Counted from the stretch's first letter, positions 45,554 through 58,815 are shown. The stretch: 64,000 nt of DNA from Obelidium mucronatum (GCA_025765595.1 JAIVFH010000005.1:434001-498000), one strand, 5' to 3'. Numbers and translations are program-made. Notes: generated from the letters alone by a model not told the origin.

Positions 45554-46044
45554 GAATTAAGGACTACGAGATTCTATTATGGAATCGAAGGGTAATTTCA
45601 TCCGCTTTTTTTCAGTTCAGCTTGGCAATTATGATTTCTGCGCGTTGACCAAGCTTCTATTCATGTGACTGGTCTACTTTGTTACAAAATATCACAATAT
45701 GATACAAAATAATGGCATTGCGTGATATCATAAAACGGGTACAAGCCACAAATATGGGCAATACAACATTAAAATAAGTTTCGTTTCTGCCTCCATTGTT
45801 ATGAAAATCGAAACTTGAAACCAATGGCCACCTTCACCAGTGATATCTAATATCAAGTACGAAACATAGACATGAGCTCCTTAAGAAACCGGTTGACGAG
45901 TCTTGACGCCGCAGAACGCCAGGAATCACGCTGTTCTGAGACACACTGGTCTCACCGATTGCAATTATTCGCAACTCTGACAAATTATTTCTCCTTCGAC
46001 ACGTTTTAGCTCTGCTTCTTTGGTGCTGTCGATGGGAAGTTCGG
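45554..46044. other. Intergenic stretch
   Basis: Promoter side of the ankyrin-repeat gene followed by unassigned sequence up to the start of repeat copy B. No gene, RNA or clear repeat boundary motif is seen. Confidence 0.4.
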
Positions 46045-47493
46045 TTTTTGGAAGTGGGGTGGCGCGGTTGTTTTTCTTTTCTTTTGTTTACTTATTTCTA
46101 TTTCTATTGATATCGAAAGATGGAGCGCTGATCTGGTGTGGACTTCTGGATACTCAATCAGCAGCTCGATTAGGTCGTGGTGCAATCATGATATAACCAC
46201 AAAGTCTTCAACGAAGGCATATCAGAATCCACATACCCAGGATAGTGATCAAGCCCATTTGAATTTCGAAAATTATTTTCGGATTTATCATGGAGGCCGC
46301 ATGTGTTCAATGTGTTGGTTGCCCGTGGTTGGGTCAACTTCCACACAGACGGAACCTCAACAGGTTAAGCTGCCGCCAATAGGACCAGCCATTCGATCTC
46401 ATTCAAATATATCAAGTTTCAATACGCGACTTACGGAATCTGCGCTTGATTGGTCTCGTTCTTAGTTGCGTGAAATGAACCCAAGATGGCTGAGGCAACG
46501 CTATATACCGATGACATCACCAAAACATTATATGGTATTTTTTATTCCTTTGGATTTAATTGGGTGGACACGGGACCTCTGGTCGTCCACGTATCGTGCA
46601 TCAAACAAACTCTGCTGCTAAAGTATCCGTATCCCTCGAATGGGTGACTATCGCGGCAGATATAGCACAGTCTATAAACGATTTCTTCTGCGATAATCTG
46701 TTGATCTCTGTATCTGATGATGTCGCGGTGATGTCTAGTTGTTTGCTGCTGTCGACTCTCCCTGTTTGGACCGAGCCGTCAGGAAGCCAGTCCACGTACT
46801 CAGAAATACTCTCGAGTATATTCATGATTTTTTTATGACGTTAAAGGTCGGTTTAGCTTCTGAGGACACGAGATGCAAATTCACTCGAGTCGACCACTTT
46901 CGTCCAAAATGCCATACTTTTCCAACACCATCAACACCAACACAAACCAACGCGTTTCCAGGATTTAAAAAGCGCATTAGAACCGCAGTAGCGTGTTTAA
47001 TCGGTTTGCAATAATCTTCGACGCGTTCTGATGCTTGGTTACCTCGTTTTCGGGTACATGCCAGATTACCTGACAAACATTGCAGAATTGTCAAAAATCG
47101 AAAAAGGTATAAATAGGGAGCATATCCCCCCCTCTTTTCCACAAAAAACTTCTTCTCTCTTAAAAAATAATAACTTCTTCAAGAACTCGGGAACTAACTT
47201 GGACAACACTTCATCCCCCACCAACCCCTTCTTATTCTCACCAAGTCCCCTCCTAAAATAACCCTTAAAAACAACCGAAAAGACGGGCCCATAAAACAGA
47301 CAAAAAGAAAGGGGGTTAAAAAAACAAGCGAAAAGACGCGCCACCAAAAAAAAAAAAAAAAAAAAAAAAAAAATAGGAAAAGGGGACTTTTTTTATTTAT
47401 TTTTACATTCATGGGTGCTTTGGTTTTAAGTTGGGCTCTGCAAGTGTTGTCCTTTCTGTATCTTATATTTTGTTGCTTTCCTTTCTTTCTTCC

Positions 47494-47525
<32 letters not shown>

Positions 47526-47645
47526 GGACGGACGCGATCAAAAGGTAATGGCGGGATATGAGTTCAGGGCCTCCTCGTGGCTTCCGCTGGTAACAGGGTT
47601 CTCCCTGGCTGACACTGAACCGCTTTCGTTTTAATTTCTTATGTC
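46045..47645 (+). repeat. Dispersed 1.6-kb repeat, copy B
   Basis: Counterpart of 33985-35620. TATA element AAAAAGGTATAAATAGGGAG at about 47101-47120; 28-base A run at 47346-47373; 28-base T run at about 47495-47522. The end block with CTCGTGGCTTCCGCTGGTAA (about 47572-47591) is near identical to copy A, followed by TTTTAATTTCT-ATGTCT. Downstream of about 46920 the two copies differ mainly by small indels and homopolymer length; upstream they differ much more. The two homopolymers face each other across about 120 bp and could fold into a long A-T hairpin. Confidence 0.8.
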
Positions 47646-47919
47646 TATTTCTTCGTTTTCTTTATTCGATTCAATAATAAAAACATATAATCTTCCTTAA
47701 TCTTCACATAAATTAAAAATGAAACAAAAAGAAAGAAATAATACAAAAGGATAGAAGTTAACGAATATAAACCGCAATATTTTGTTTTATCCAGCCACCA
47801 AAGTTATGGATTTTTCAACAATATTTTCCCTGACTTTATCGCAAGACCGAAATAAGATCTTCTTTGGAATGAGACCTAAAGCCCCAAAAATAGAATAAGA
47901 AGTCACTATATTATAATGT

Positions 47920-50221
47920 TCATAAGTCAACGTCAAAGGAAATCCCCATTTTGCGAATCTCCAAAATCAATTTCCTCTCTTCTTCGTCCAAAACATCCAG
48001 TTCGCAATTAATTTGATCGTGATCCAAATCTGGGGCAGGATTCGCCAAACTTCGCGACTCCCACTTCAATTCAAACGGTGGAGAGGTTTCTGACTCTCGT
48101 TCCATCAAGAAGGTTGACTCCGTTAGAGGCTCAGCGGCCACTGGCAACTTATTTTCAGCAGCTGTTTGACCCAACAATCGACTGGCGATCCCCCTGAATC
48201 TCTCCTCCAAGTCACCAAGCGCGACAGCTTCATCAGTCTCTGATGTTTTCTTCTCTTTCGCCGCATGTTGATGCTGATTGACTAAATTGAGTGATACAGG
48301 ATCAGCCCGGACAGTGTGACCACCACGATACTCTTTTTCGCCAGAATTTCCACCTTCTCGTCTTGGGGACACTCTTTTCCACGACATGAGGTCATTTATC
48401 GTCGTATCAGAGTCGTTCTTGCCGGTCGTGGATGATGCATCATTGTGGGCCTCCTCCTCTGGATGTACAACTTTGACCACCTCAGATTCAGTGACCGGCA
48501 TCAATACGCCAAAATCTTCCTCGGCGGCTTCATTCACTTCTTCGCAAACACCCTTCACCATGGGAGTGGAAGAGCTACAAGTTTCACGCCCTTCGACTAC
48601 TTGCTCACACGATGCCATAAATTCAAAAACATCAGGTAAACCTGCATGACTCATTCTTGATTCAAATGGTGCCCCCACATTTTCAACCAACTCTGCTGAC
48701 GATTGCTTGGGGGAAACAGCAACAGTGCCATCAGAGCCAGCAGGTGGTTGCAACATTCCCAATACTTCAAATGGATTTGGGAGCAGACCACGCTGTGGCA
48801 GGCTCATCTCACGCGACGGAGCTGCATCCTGTATTGTTTCTGGTTTCGGAACCGGAACAACTGCATTCGCCGTAGAGTCCCTGTCGTCAGTGACAGACTT
48901 CATTGAGTCACATGATGCTTGTTGAAAGCGATTCATTAAATTTCCTGCACGAGCAGCTGGACCCAATCTACTTGGGGTAGTCCCCGATATGATACCAGCA
49001 TCCATAACGGCGAGACCCAAGGTCCGCGTTTTGGTTTGTTCAAGAATCCGGCGAGGAGTTTGGATCAGCTGAACACCCCCATTTGACGTAGCGGCCGGGG
49101 ATGCGGTGCTTCCAGCTACACCTGCATTGGATGACAATGAATGGATTCCGCGATAGATGCTCGTGGATGTAAGAGCTTCTGCAGAGAGGGACAGTTTTGC
49201 CGAGAAATGATGCACGATGTTGTCATCTTGATGCGATGGCTGTTTTGAAGTTTGACTTGGTAAAACTCTTGAAGTTGGATTTTCGATATGAGCCACAGCC
49301 ACTCTTTGAGGCGGTTTCATTGATGATGGTGTTTGGGGGTGTGGAATAATCGTTGACGATAATTCCGATGTACTCTGAATACTACTGTCGGCGGGAACAA
49401 CACTTTTTGTGTGTTGTTGGGAATTACTCTGCGAATAATGCTGAGACAGCGATGATAGAGACTCGTCTGTATTACTCCTTCGCAATGCAGCGAACGTCGT
49501 TGTTTGATGAGAGAAGGTGGAATCCGCTTGGGGTATCTAGAATTTACGGTATGAGAAGCCATCAAAAGGGACATGTCAACTTACAATAGGGGCGGTTGCG
49601 CTTGGATTCTTCCGAACCACTCGCACAGGGCCCGCGTAAATCGATGCTCTCTTTTGTTGGCTGTTCTCGGTGGTGTCACGTTCCTTTTGACACCAAACAG
49701 CTATCAGTTCAAAGTTGGAAGGAACATTTAGATGAAGAACTCACAGCGTTGTGTGGAGCCGACTGGCCAAAAGTAGTATTCCTCCTTGCGAAAGCACCCC
49801 CTGCCGCTTGGACGGTCCCCACTGGACGCGTCTTCTGCTTTGCCTTCTTGTCCAAGTCCTTTGTCGATTCTGCATTCAAGATGTCGTCAATGTTGGCCGT
49901 GACAAACGCGTCCGTTTGCGTCGGCTTTTGCGCCGCCGCCGTTCGCGGCCGCGCCGAGGTTTGCGGCCGCGCCGAACTTTGCGGCAGCGGCTTGCGCAGC
50001 GGCGCGCCGGTCTGCGGCGGCGGCGGCGGCAGAACGTTTTGCGGAGCCGAGTCGCGCAGCTTGCGTTCGCGGAACGACAGCGCCGCCGCTGGCGCCGCTG
50101 GGCGCGTGAGGCGCGCGCTGGCGCGATTTTCGGTGGCGCGCGCCGGGGCCGCCTTCGCTGCGCCTGTTTTCGACGGCGCGGCGGAGGCGGGTGCGCGGTG
50201 CGTGGCTGACGAAGCAAACAT
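47920..50221 (-). CDS. Large Ser/Pro-rich disordered protein
   Basis: Three exons: 49745-50221 (ATG at 50221), about 49585-49683, and 47920-49536. The intron before exon 3 (49537-49584) has clean GTAAGT and TTCTAG borders. The acceptor of the first intron is uncertain: CAAAAG at 49684 keeps frame with the GTGAGT donor. About 730 residues. The N-terminus is Ala/Pro/Arg-rich from a GC-rich block; the rest is Ser/Thr/Gln-rich. One more ordered stretch reads TPRRILEQTKTRTLGLAVMDAG...RLGPAARAGNLMNRF. The C-terminal helix EERKLILEIRKMGISFD looks conserved. No domain recognised; possibly a cytoskeletal or scaffold protein. Confidence 0.6.
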
Positions 50222-50310
50222 TATTATTTGTATTTATTTGTTGCTGAATTCTTGCAGTTAATTAATTCTGCATCTGCTTGGTGTTCGGACGAAAAATAGA
50301 AATACAAAAA

Positions 50311-52619
50311 ATGCAACGCCTGAACGAACTTATTGCCGACAACGCTGGAAGTAAGGCTGTCCAACTAAACAGCTTCTTGATCCTTCGAGCTCAATCCAAT
50401 TACTTCTCAGGCCTCGAACAGGTGCAAGAGCTGCTGAGGGATGAGTTGAGGGGCCAAGCAGTAAGTACTGACATTTACGCTTACATGCCTATCAACACAC
50501 GTACTTTTTACGTCAGATTCAACGTCTGTCCTCGGCTTCAAAGTCTGGCTCATTGGTTCGTTTCAGGGGAATGGTGCAGGACAACGGCTTCTCTCCCCAA
50601 ATCTACATGACCGAACTTAACCTAATCCACTCAGAAACTGGCGAGAAGGTTCTTCTAGTACCATTAATATTACGAGCGTCAACTAAACTCTTCTGTTACA
50701 ACTCAGAAATCCGTGTCCTGCCATTACAGCGACAAGGTTGCTTTGCTCAACGAACCAAACTCAAAGTGGACAATCGACGAAGCCGCCAACGATTTCATGT
50801 TTGGGAAATACGGTCAAAAGACTCCTTTTTGTTGTGTTTCAGTACCGGGAGAGACAAGTTGGGCAATCACTGCACAATCTCAAGGTGAAGATCTGTTGAT
50901 TGAAAGATTCGCAGCCATGCACGTTCAAGGTATTTATTTTATTGGTATACAATTGGGAATTTGTGAGTCTGATTTCGTGGCGTTGGCTAGGGTCCAATGC
51001 AAAGAATGTTCACATCCAGCGAAAGACAGTACGCCCCGAAGAGACTCTTGTCATTATTAAAGTGTATGGAAGCGAACCAAGGGATCTGCAACTGTGCTCA
51101 ATCAATGATTTTGTTGGTATTCTTGAGTTGCCTGAAGCTCCAGAGGAGGATACAGTCGAGGATTCTGAGATTGACCCCATGTTTGTTATTTTCAACTGAT
51201 GGATACGATGAGTTATTGACTTTTGTTGGAAAGGTCCACTGCCCATATGATACAGGACGAAATGGAACCATTCAACTCCTTGCCGATTCTCCACGTTGTG
51301 TACTACGACAGTGTTTCCCCACTTCTCCACCCTCTGCAACATTTGGAAGTGGATGCCAAAGTTGTTCGAGGAATCACCATTGACTATCTCCTTCCTTTCG
51401 TGATGGGGGACGTTCTTGCCGCTGAATATTTATTGGTTCACATGGTTTCCAAGATGCAAGTATCTTCGTCGAGTGTGACAAATATGTACAAGTTAACATT
51501 GTATGAAACAGTCGATCCCGCCATGATGTTGTCCACACTGGAAACCTCCCCTTGAATCTCCACAACATTCCAACCAGTGTCGTTTCTAAAGCGATCATCA
51601 ATGCGATTGAATCCCTCCTTCCTCGAGTTCGTTCCATTCCAATGACCATTGAATACCTGAACAAGAAACGAATCGCACCTGGTGTCTTTGTGAGCCGGGA
51701 AGCATGGAAGGAGATACATACCCGACCAGCCTCCGTCGGTGGAGGACCAGCAAACGCTGCAACTGAACGAGAGCTGGCTGTGCATGGATTGCTCAGCGGT
51801 GAACTCCAAGTTCCTGATCGCACATATGTCGTAATTGATGAAGCCGGGATGGACAGTGGGATTTTGAAGGAACAAGGTGCGTTCAAAGTACAGCTACGTT
51901 GCTTTTCTAACATCTGCTTTTTTTTAAAAAAAAAAAAAAAAAAAGGTGTCATGAACGTCCGCCATTTGAATGACGTGATTACCTTTGCGGAATTGCCTTT
52001 TGCTGTTGGTAGCGGATGTGACAGTCCTGATCATTCTTCAGGAAAGCTTGTTGTTGATCTCAGTGTGTTGGTTCTCAGTCAAGCAAAGTGCATGTTTGAT
52101 GTATGCTAAAATTCGTGCCAATCTTGATGCTCCTATCTGACGCAATGTTTTGTTAGATTCAATGCGTCGTTCCTGTTCAGCAAGCAGCCGACTATGTGGT
52201 GGCATCAGTGGAGGAGTCTCCACAATACACGACTGTAGACAATCTGAATGCCATGAGAGCGTATCTGGGGGCTATTTCAAGAAACGAAGACTACAATATT
52301 TCGGAAGAAATGAATGAGGTACATAAGATAGAAGGATTGCATTTGCATTTACAATCGAAATTTAACTTTGATCCAGGCCTTAACATCATTTTTCTTGACT
52401 GAGCGGAAGAAGACATCTCAAAATGGCCAGCCGCTTTATACCCAAGAAGCTTTCATGCTTCGTATGGAGATTGCGCGTGCTTGGACATTGTTGTCTGGAG
52501 AAAAGACCTTGTCGATGGAGGCATGGAACAAAAGTGGGGAGATGGAAGCTGAGCGTTTGAGACGGCGTGAATTAATCACAGCCGCGAAGCAATCGGCAGA
52601 TGGAGTTGTTGGGCGATGA
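50311..52619 (+). CDS. MCMBP: Mini-chromosome maintenance complex-binding protein
   Basis: Binds MCM helicase subunits and helps their assembly and unloading. ATG 50311, TGA 52617-52619, about eight to nine exons. Family features: an N-terminal block ending in VRFRGMVQDNGFSPQIYM (family V-x-Y/F-R-x-M-V-Q-D), and LCSINDFVGILELPE. Next comes LHVVYYDSVSPLLHPL with the hydrophobic YLLPFVMGDVLAAEYLLVHMVSK. Then PLNLHNIPTSVVSKAI...LLPRVRSIPMTIEYLNKKRIAP and VMNVRHLNDVITFAELPF. The last exon gives AFMLRMEIARAWTLLSGEKTLS. The motif run V-Q-D ... L-N-I/L ... P is distinctive. A 19-base A run at about 51927-51945 lies in an intron. Confidence 0.87.
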
Positions 52620-52723
52620 TTGGTCTGAGTGGGTTTGCATATTTAAGTTGCTTTCAAAAAAAAAAAAAAACAAGACAATTTTGTCCAAACAAAAGCCTCT
52701 CTTGATTCTGATCTGTTTGTAAG

Positions 52724-55700
52724 AATGTCTATTGCCTCTGCTGCTCACACGTAAACTATAATCAAATATTCTTCGATTCTGGTAAAGAATTCTTCTGATA
52801 CGTCCAACCTCGTAGGCGGGTGCTGGGTATCAGCCAAACAGTCTCAAAGGACAACATTTACTACATTGATGAAGGCACTATAATATTTCCTGCGGGTAGT
52901 AATGTCATTGGTATGGATTGATTTGCTCCACTTCAGTTTGTTTTGGACTCAGTTTGAAAGCTCACACCTCTTCTCATACAGTCACTGACATTGACCAGAA
53001 AACTCAAAAGTTCATAATGTCTTCGGACCGCTGCGAATCAGTTTCAGCGTTCACCGTCTCTGCGGATCGCCACATGTTTGCGGTGGCTGAACGTAACCCT
53101 GTGAAGCCAATAATAGCAATATACGATCTGCATACATTCAGAAAGCGTAAAGCCTTGAATCCAACACCAGACAATCAAGGACAATCTAAGGTTGAATTTC
53201 AAACCTATTTGACCAACCAATAATGTAAAATTGATTGATAATTCTCCAGGAATTCTCGAGTCTCGCGTTTTCGTCCGACACGCGTTATCTCGTTGCACAG
53301 CTGGGATCACCGGAATGGATCCTTCACTATTACTCCTGGGAAAAGGGGAAACTTTTGGGAACTGTTTCTATTAATCCACCAAAAACTCAATCAAAGAAGG
53401 GGCATGTTGTGGAGGTGGCGATTTGTCCATCAGATGGATGCCAATTAAGTGTTGTCGGAGACTCGTTTTTCAGGATTTATAGGTACTCTGAAGGGGGTTT
53501 GACGATTGCTTCGGAAGTCTTGACCAATGAAGGGGTATGATTCACATTTATTACTTGGAAGTTGGAAATTGTGTGTATTCATGTCCAAACCAGGAGGTCT
53601 TTCACTGTCATACATGGCTTCCAAACGAAAAAGTGGCTCTTGGAACCTCACATTCACGCATCCTGATAACCAGTGGCCGAAAGATCATTCAAACAATCGT
53701 TGTGGAGTCAAATAGCCCTTTGCCAACACCCGTAACAGTTGTTCGAACCAGTATGAAGGGGTTTATTGCTGCAGGGGCGTTCGGGAGTGTGGATATTTAT
53801 GAAAAGTCTTTGGACCCGATTCTTCGCGAGGATATGTATTACCCAGCCTTTAGAGCACCGCTTGCGGAGGGGAGTGAAGCTGTTGTGATGAAAAGTATGG
53901 CTGTGAGCGGGACCGAGGCCAGTTTGATTCTTCAGACTGATATGAATGTTTTGTATCGCGTTCAGTTGAGTGGGATTGAGTTGAAGGTATTTTTGCTTTT
54001 TTTAAAAATTCAATGCACTCTTTTCTTGTTGGACTCAACCTGTTTGGTCTTTCCAAATTAGCTTCCTGGAGATATCAAATTCGAACACATTTTACCTCCA
54101 TTTCATCATGGATCTATTATCGGTCTCGATGTATGCGCGAGAAAGCCGCTTTTGGTTTCTTGTAGCACAGATCGCTCGGTCCGGATCTGGAATTACTTGA
54201 CAGGAGAATGCGAGTTATGCAAATATTTCCCAGAAGAAGCTTCGAGTGTCGCAATACATCCTTCTGGACTCTATCTGTTGATTGGTTTCGGGGACAAGCT
54301 ACGTCTGATGAACGTCTTGATTGATGACTTTAGATTGTTTAAAGAGATTGGAATCCGTGCATGTCGAGAGGTGAACCAAAGTGTGAAAACACAAAAAAGT
54401 TTTTTGTTTCTGACCCAACATTTTTTTATTCTAGGTGTGCTTTTCGAATGGCGGCCACCTGTTTGCAGCTGCACATGGAAACATGATTCAGTTGTATTCA
54501 GTTTGGACTTTTGAAAACATTGGAATTTTGAAAGGCCATAATGGAAAAGTCCGATCGCTGTATTGGACTCCAGATGATTCTATATTAGTGAGCTCTGGAA
54601 CAGATGGTGCAGTATATAGTTGGGTCACCAGAGACTTCAAGCGAGAAGGAGAGTATATTCTGAAAAACTGCAGTTATACAAGCGCAGTTTGCTCGACAGA
54701 TGGGAAAGTTTTATATGCCGTTGGGTCGGATCGATTACTCAAGGTACTAGTGGTGTGGATGAAACGTGCCCAACTGAATTTTCTCTTGACAGGAAATTAC
54801 GGATAGCGCAATCTCCAATCAACTAGACTCAAACGATGCATTGACTCAGGTTGCCATATCAGCATCAGGACGCATGTTTTTTGCAGGAACGGCGAAAGGA
54901 TGTGTTCGAAGCTATAAATTCCCGTTTACGGGGGAATCCAGTGATTACCAGGAGCATCAAGTTCATAGTGCAAGCGTTAATCGATTCCGAATTAGTGTGG
55001 ATGATTCCTACCTGTTTAGTGGGAGTGAAGACGGAACGATATACATCTTCAAAATAACAGATCGTGGAGACAAAAGCGGCGCCGGGAAAAAAGATCGGGG
55101 TCTTGTCTTTTCTGACGAGGTTTAATTCATTTTCTGATCTGACAATGGGTACAATGGCCTGACTTTCTTTTATACTCAATTCATAAAGATCCTCATCACA
55201 AAATCGGACTTGGAGGAGAAAACAGTCTTGATGTCTGAACTTCAACGATCATTGGAAGAGTTGAAATTAGAACACGAATACCAACTTCGTTTAAAAGATA
55301 TGAATTTTAACGAGAAACTGAAGGAATTGACTGAAAAATACAGTCAAGAGATTGAAGCTTTGAAGATTAGCACAAGTGTTCTACGCGCGGAGAAGGAGAA
55401 GGAAGAAGTGAAGCAAGAAGAAGAGATGGGTAACTTGAAGGGAAAACACATGAATGAGCTACATGTGAGGGTTGGCTTAACTTTCAGCTTCTCTTGTCTC
55501 ATTTTGCAATGCCCCAATGTTCATAGGAGAAAGAAGCCAAGTATAATCAAGAGCTTATGGAAGAATATGAAAAATATCAGACACTTCAATCAAAATCCAC
55601 TGTCCAACAAGATCAATGGCAGCGGCAAATGAAGGAGTATGACTTTATCACACAGCGCTCATTACAACAAGCACAAAAGGAGGCAGAGGATCGATTAGGC

Positions 55701-57025
55701 GTTAAACAGGCGGAAATACAAAAGGTTAATCCTGGCTCACTTGTCGAATAATATTGAAAATATCCCTTTCAGCTTCATCTACAAACAAAAACGCAAATCG
55801 CAGAATGTCAAGAAATCGCGCTCCAGAATAATCAAGACATTGATCAGGAAATCAATCTTATTCAGGGACGCTATGAGAAACGACTTCGTAATGAGAGAGA
55901 TGAAGGAGCCAGGCTTAAAGGGGAAAACGGAATCATGCGCAAGAAGTTCAATACGTTGACAAAGGACATTGATGATAACAAAAGCGAAGTGCTGCGGATG
56001 AAGGAAGACGAAAGGAAACTGAAAAGTGTGATTGCCATGCTTGAGAAAGAAATAACCAATTTTAGGAAAGAGGTGACTTGATAAAAAACATACCCTTTCA
56101 TAATATGTTAATCAACCAAAACATAGATGTCTGAGCGTGATGAATTGATTCAAGATAAGGAGCGGAGAGTATACGAGTTAAAGAAAAAGAACCAAGAACT
56201 GGAAAAGTTCAAATTTGTTCTTGATTACCGAATCAAAGAACTCAAAGAGCAAGTGGAGCCCAGAGAAAATGAAATTTCTGTGATGACGGAGCAAATCGAT
56301 GTAACGAATTCACCACTATCTTTTCAGCTTGAGTGTCATTTGACGTTTCTACTTGCAGGATATCAACAAAGAACTCACGCTTCTTCATGCCCAAAAATGT
56401 ACATATGAGAAAGAGATCAAGTCCCTCAATGAGAATCTCACAATAACCAAGTCAGAATACAATTCTCAGCACCGCAAACTCCATGCTGCCAATCAAACTT
56501 TGAAACATTTTCGAACGGCTGTACACGATGCTGTACAATTTATCCAGGATCCCCCTTTACTAAAGGTATATTACTCAGCGAATTACTCGAGTCTTAATAC
56601 TTATCATCCCATTGCAGAAATGTGTGGAGAACTTGTTCAACCAGCATTGCGTTCAAGATGCGGAGTCCCTTAACCGCGTCGAAATGGAGCCAGAAGTACA
56701 AGAAGAATATTCTCGGCAAACAGACAATCTCTTGCATGAGATTAAGGTGTTGCGGCGTCAGACGGAAAAAAATGCCGATGTATACAGGCTGGATGGAATC
56801 TTATCAATGGTGGATAATCAGATGTTGATTGAGGAGATCAACATGTTGAGGAAGTCTGGAAGAAAAGGGGGAAAGTCAAATGAAGATCGGGCATTGGAAA
56901 AGATGTCCAAATCTAGAACAACGTCAAACGATAATCCAAACGTTGTGTCATTAACAAACACGGATGTTCCAAAGCTCCCAATGATTTCCAATATTGGAAT
57001 TCATATTAAGAATAAACTGTATTAA
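52724..57025 (+). CDS. CFAP57: Cilia- and flagella-associated protein 57 (WDR65)
   Basis: Axonemal protein of the inner-arm dynein regulatory region. A short exon 1 (MSIASAAHT) joins [20 protein letters not shown]...[10 protein letters not shown], the family signature. WD40 repeats follow, for example DICARK-like [24 protein letters not shown] (about 54130-54200), [30 protein letters not shown] (about 54535-54630), and [28 protein letters not shown] (about 54960-55060). From about 55190 to 57025 the exons encode a continuous coiled coil ([54 protein letters not shown]). It ends [12 protein letters not shown]. A dozen or more introns. CFAP57 is limited to organisms with motile cilia, so it argues for a zoosporic life stage. 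Confidence 0.9.
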
Positions 57026-57150
57026 AGTCAACGGAGAGTTGGTGATGCGGTGAACGACTCAATCGTCGGCGAGACAACGCTGTTTTTTCCAAAAAAATTA
57101 TTTCTATGTAGTTGAGTACTTAGTTAGGTGAAGTCATTCTTGTTACGCAT

Positions 57151-57222
57151 GGCCCAATGGTCTAGTAGTATGATTCATCTTTAGGGTAGATGAGGTCCCG
57201 GGTTCAATTCCCGGTTGGGCCC
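57151..57222 (+). tRNA. tRNA-Pro (AGG)
   Basis: 72 nt. Acceptor stem GGCCCAA (57151-57157) pairs with TTGGGCC (57215-57221), discriminator C. The D arm contains the A box TGGTCTAGTAGT. Anticodon stem CATCT/AGATG encloses loop TTAGGGT, anticodon AGG. The T arm CCGGGTTCAATTCCCGG holds the B box. A TTTT run just after acts as a Pol III terminator. No intron in the anticodon loop and no encoded CCA. Confidence 0.95.
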
Positions 57223-57389
57223 TTTTGAGACCGAGGTCGTGACTCAATACCATTTTTATCAGAAGGGTCGTGACTTATTGCCATTTTTATTTTTCATTTA
57301 ACGATGCTATCGCAATTGCATATGAAATTCGAATACATTACGTAGATTTATGCTAGATAGGTTCCTCGAATTGAATTTATAGAACAAAA

Positions 57390-58232
57390 ATGACCGAGTG
57401 GTTGAACGACATTCCCACGTGTGATCTTGCAGATGCAATGGTGCGACTCAAGCTTGGGACTCGGTTTCTGTTGAATGCACAAGTTGTATCTCCGAGAGCA
57501 TCGTCTCCATTGCAACCGTCGGTGCGACTTGTTGGAGAGGCTCATGTGGTGAGGAAAAGATTCCCAGCCAATGCCACAGTGCTATTCTAAATATTGACAT
57601 AACGGAAAAAAAGGCGTCGTATGCGCATGCCTCTGATCCCACGGTAGCATCAACTGTCAATCCGATTGACTCGCTACAAAAGGGCCAAGTACTTGTTATT
57701 GCAGGAGTTTCAGGAAATCCAAACGCCTACTTTGGCGGCCTTCTTTGTGCTCGGGCAGTTGCCATCGGAGCCGTAGGTGCAGTGATCGATGGACGTGTTC
57801 GGGATTTGAATGAAGTGTGGGAAAGTGAAAGGGTGTTTCCAGTCATTGCAACGACTTTAGCCGGAAGTGTGTTGGGAGCAGCAGGATATGCGAAATGTGT
57901 TCAAGTTGGCGGAACTGTGACGTTGTGTCGAGAGTTGAGTGCCTTCAAGTTTAACTTTCTGTTCCGTTATTTATTCAAATCCTAGTTCTGAATATCCATT
58001 GGTCGTCAATGAAGGAGACTATATTGTTGCTGATATTGATGGATGCGTCTGTGTTCCTCGTGGCCGCGTTGAGGTAAGTCAAGGTTGAATCCTGTCAGAG
58101 TTTTCTGAAGGAAAACCACAGGAAGTCGCGTCTCTAGCGAGGAAGATCCAGGCGCAAGATGTTCAGTGCAAAGTTGATATTGTTGAAAATCAAATGTCGC
58201 TCGTGGATGCGTTCAAAAAGAATCGTTCGTGA
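57390..58232 (+). CDS. RraA-like family protein (HMG/oxaloacetate aldolase-like)
   Basis: ATG 57390, TGA 58230-58232, about four exons. Features of the RraA/DlpA family: IPTCDLADAMVRLKLGTRF at the N-terminus and KGQVLVIAGVSGNPNAYFGGLLCARAVAIGAVGAVIDGRVRDLNEV, with G-G-x-x-C-A-x-A and D-G-x-x-R-D (metal/substrate site). The run continues VFPVIATTLAGSVLGAAG, EYPLVVNEGDYIVADIDGCVCVPR, and a C-terminal helix. Fungal members act as 4-hydroxy-4-methyl-2-oxoglutarate/oxaloacetate aldolases or as unknowns. The key Asp and Arg are present. The first intron's exact borders (about 57545-57600) are unresolved. Confidence 0.83.
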
Positions 58233-58815
58233 GGATTTGAATAAGATTAAAGTCCGAATCAGACCTTGAACAAAACTATTCCAACAAATGCAAACACCGC
58301 CGCCGGCCAAATCGATCGCGAAATCGCAACCCACCCAGCACACGTCCCTCTTTATGTGCTCGGACCACTCCCAGCCGCAGTCCTGCGTGTGGGCTGTGCA
58401 AGTAACCGTTTCAATGTGCGGAAGTGCTTTCAACAGTTTTCAACAAAAGCACACAACACAACCGCTGAAACAAACAAAAACAAAAAACAAACAAAAGCGC
58501 CCCCTCACTACAACTGACTTCGGCGATCGCCGCACGCGTTTCGAACGCGATCGGCTTTGTTCTTTCACGCAGAATTCATCGCGGCTTCGTTTCGGCGCCG
58601 GAATGCAACGTGGAATTCGGTTTGGTTTTATTTGTTTGCTGTTTTATTACTGCTTCTTTGTATTTTAAAAAAGTGTCTAATAAACAGACTCAACGCCATC
58701 TCCTCTCGCGTCTAGATTCTCCTTTTCAACACCACTCGCGCCAGCAGCCTTCTTCAAACTCGACCGCAAGTATTGCTTTAATCTTCTAGCTCTTCACCCA
58801 CGGCAAAAAGAGACA
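58233..58815. other. Unassigned stretch with a 126-codon open frame
   Basis: An ATG-started plus-strand frame at 58288-58668 encodes a Thr/Gln/Lys-rich product with a hydrophobic end (FGFICLLFYYCFFVF). Overlapping frames on both strands are also open, so coding status is unclear. The last 140 bp serve as the 5' region of the next gene. No family or RNA is recognised. Confidence 0.3.
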
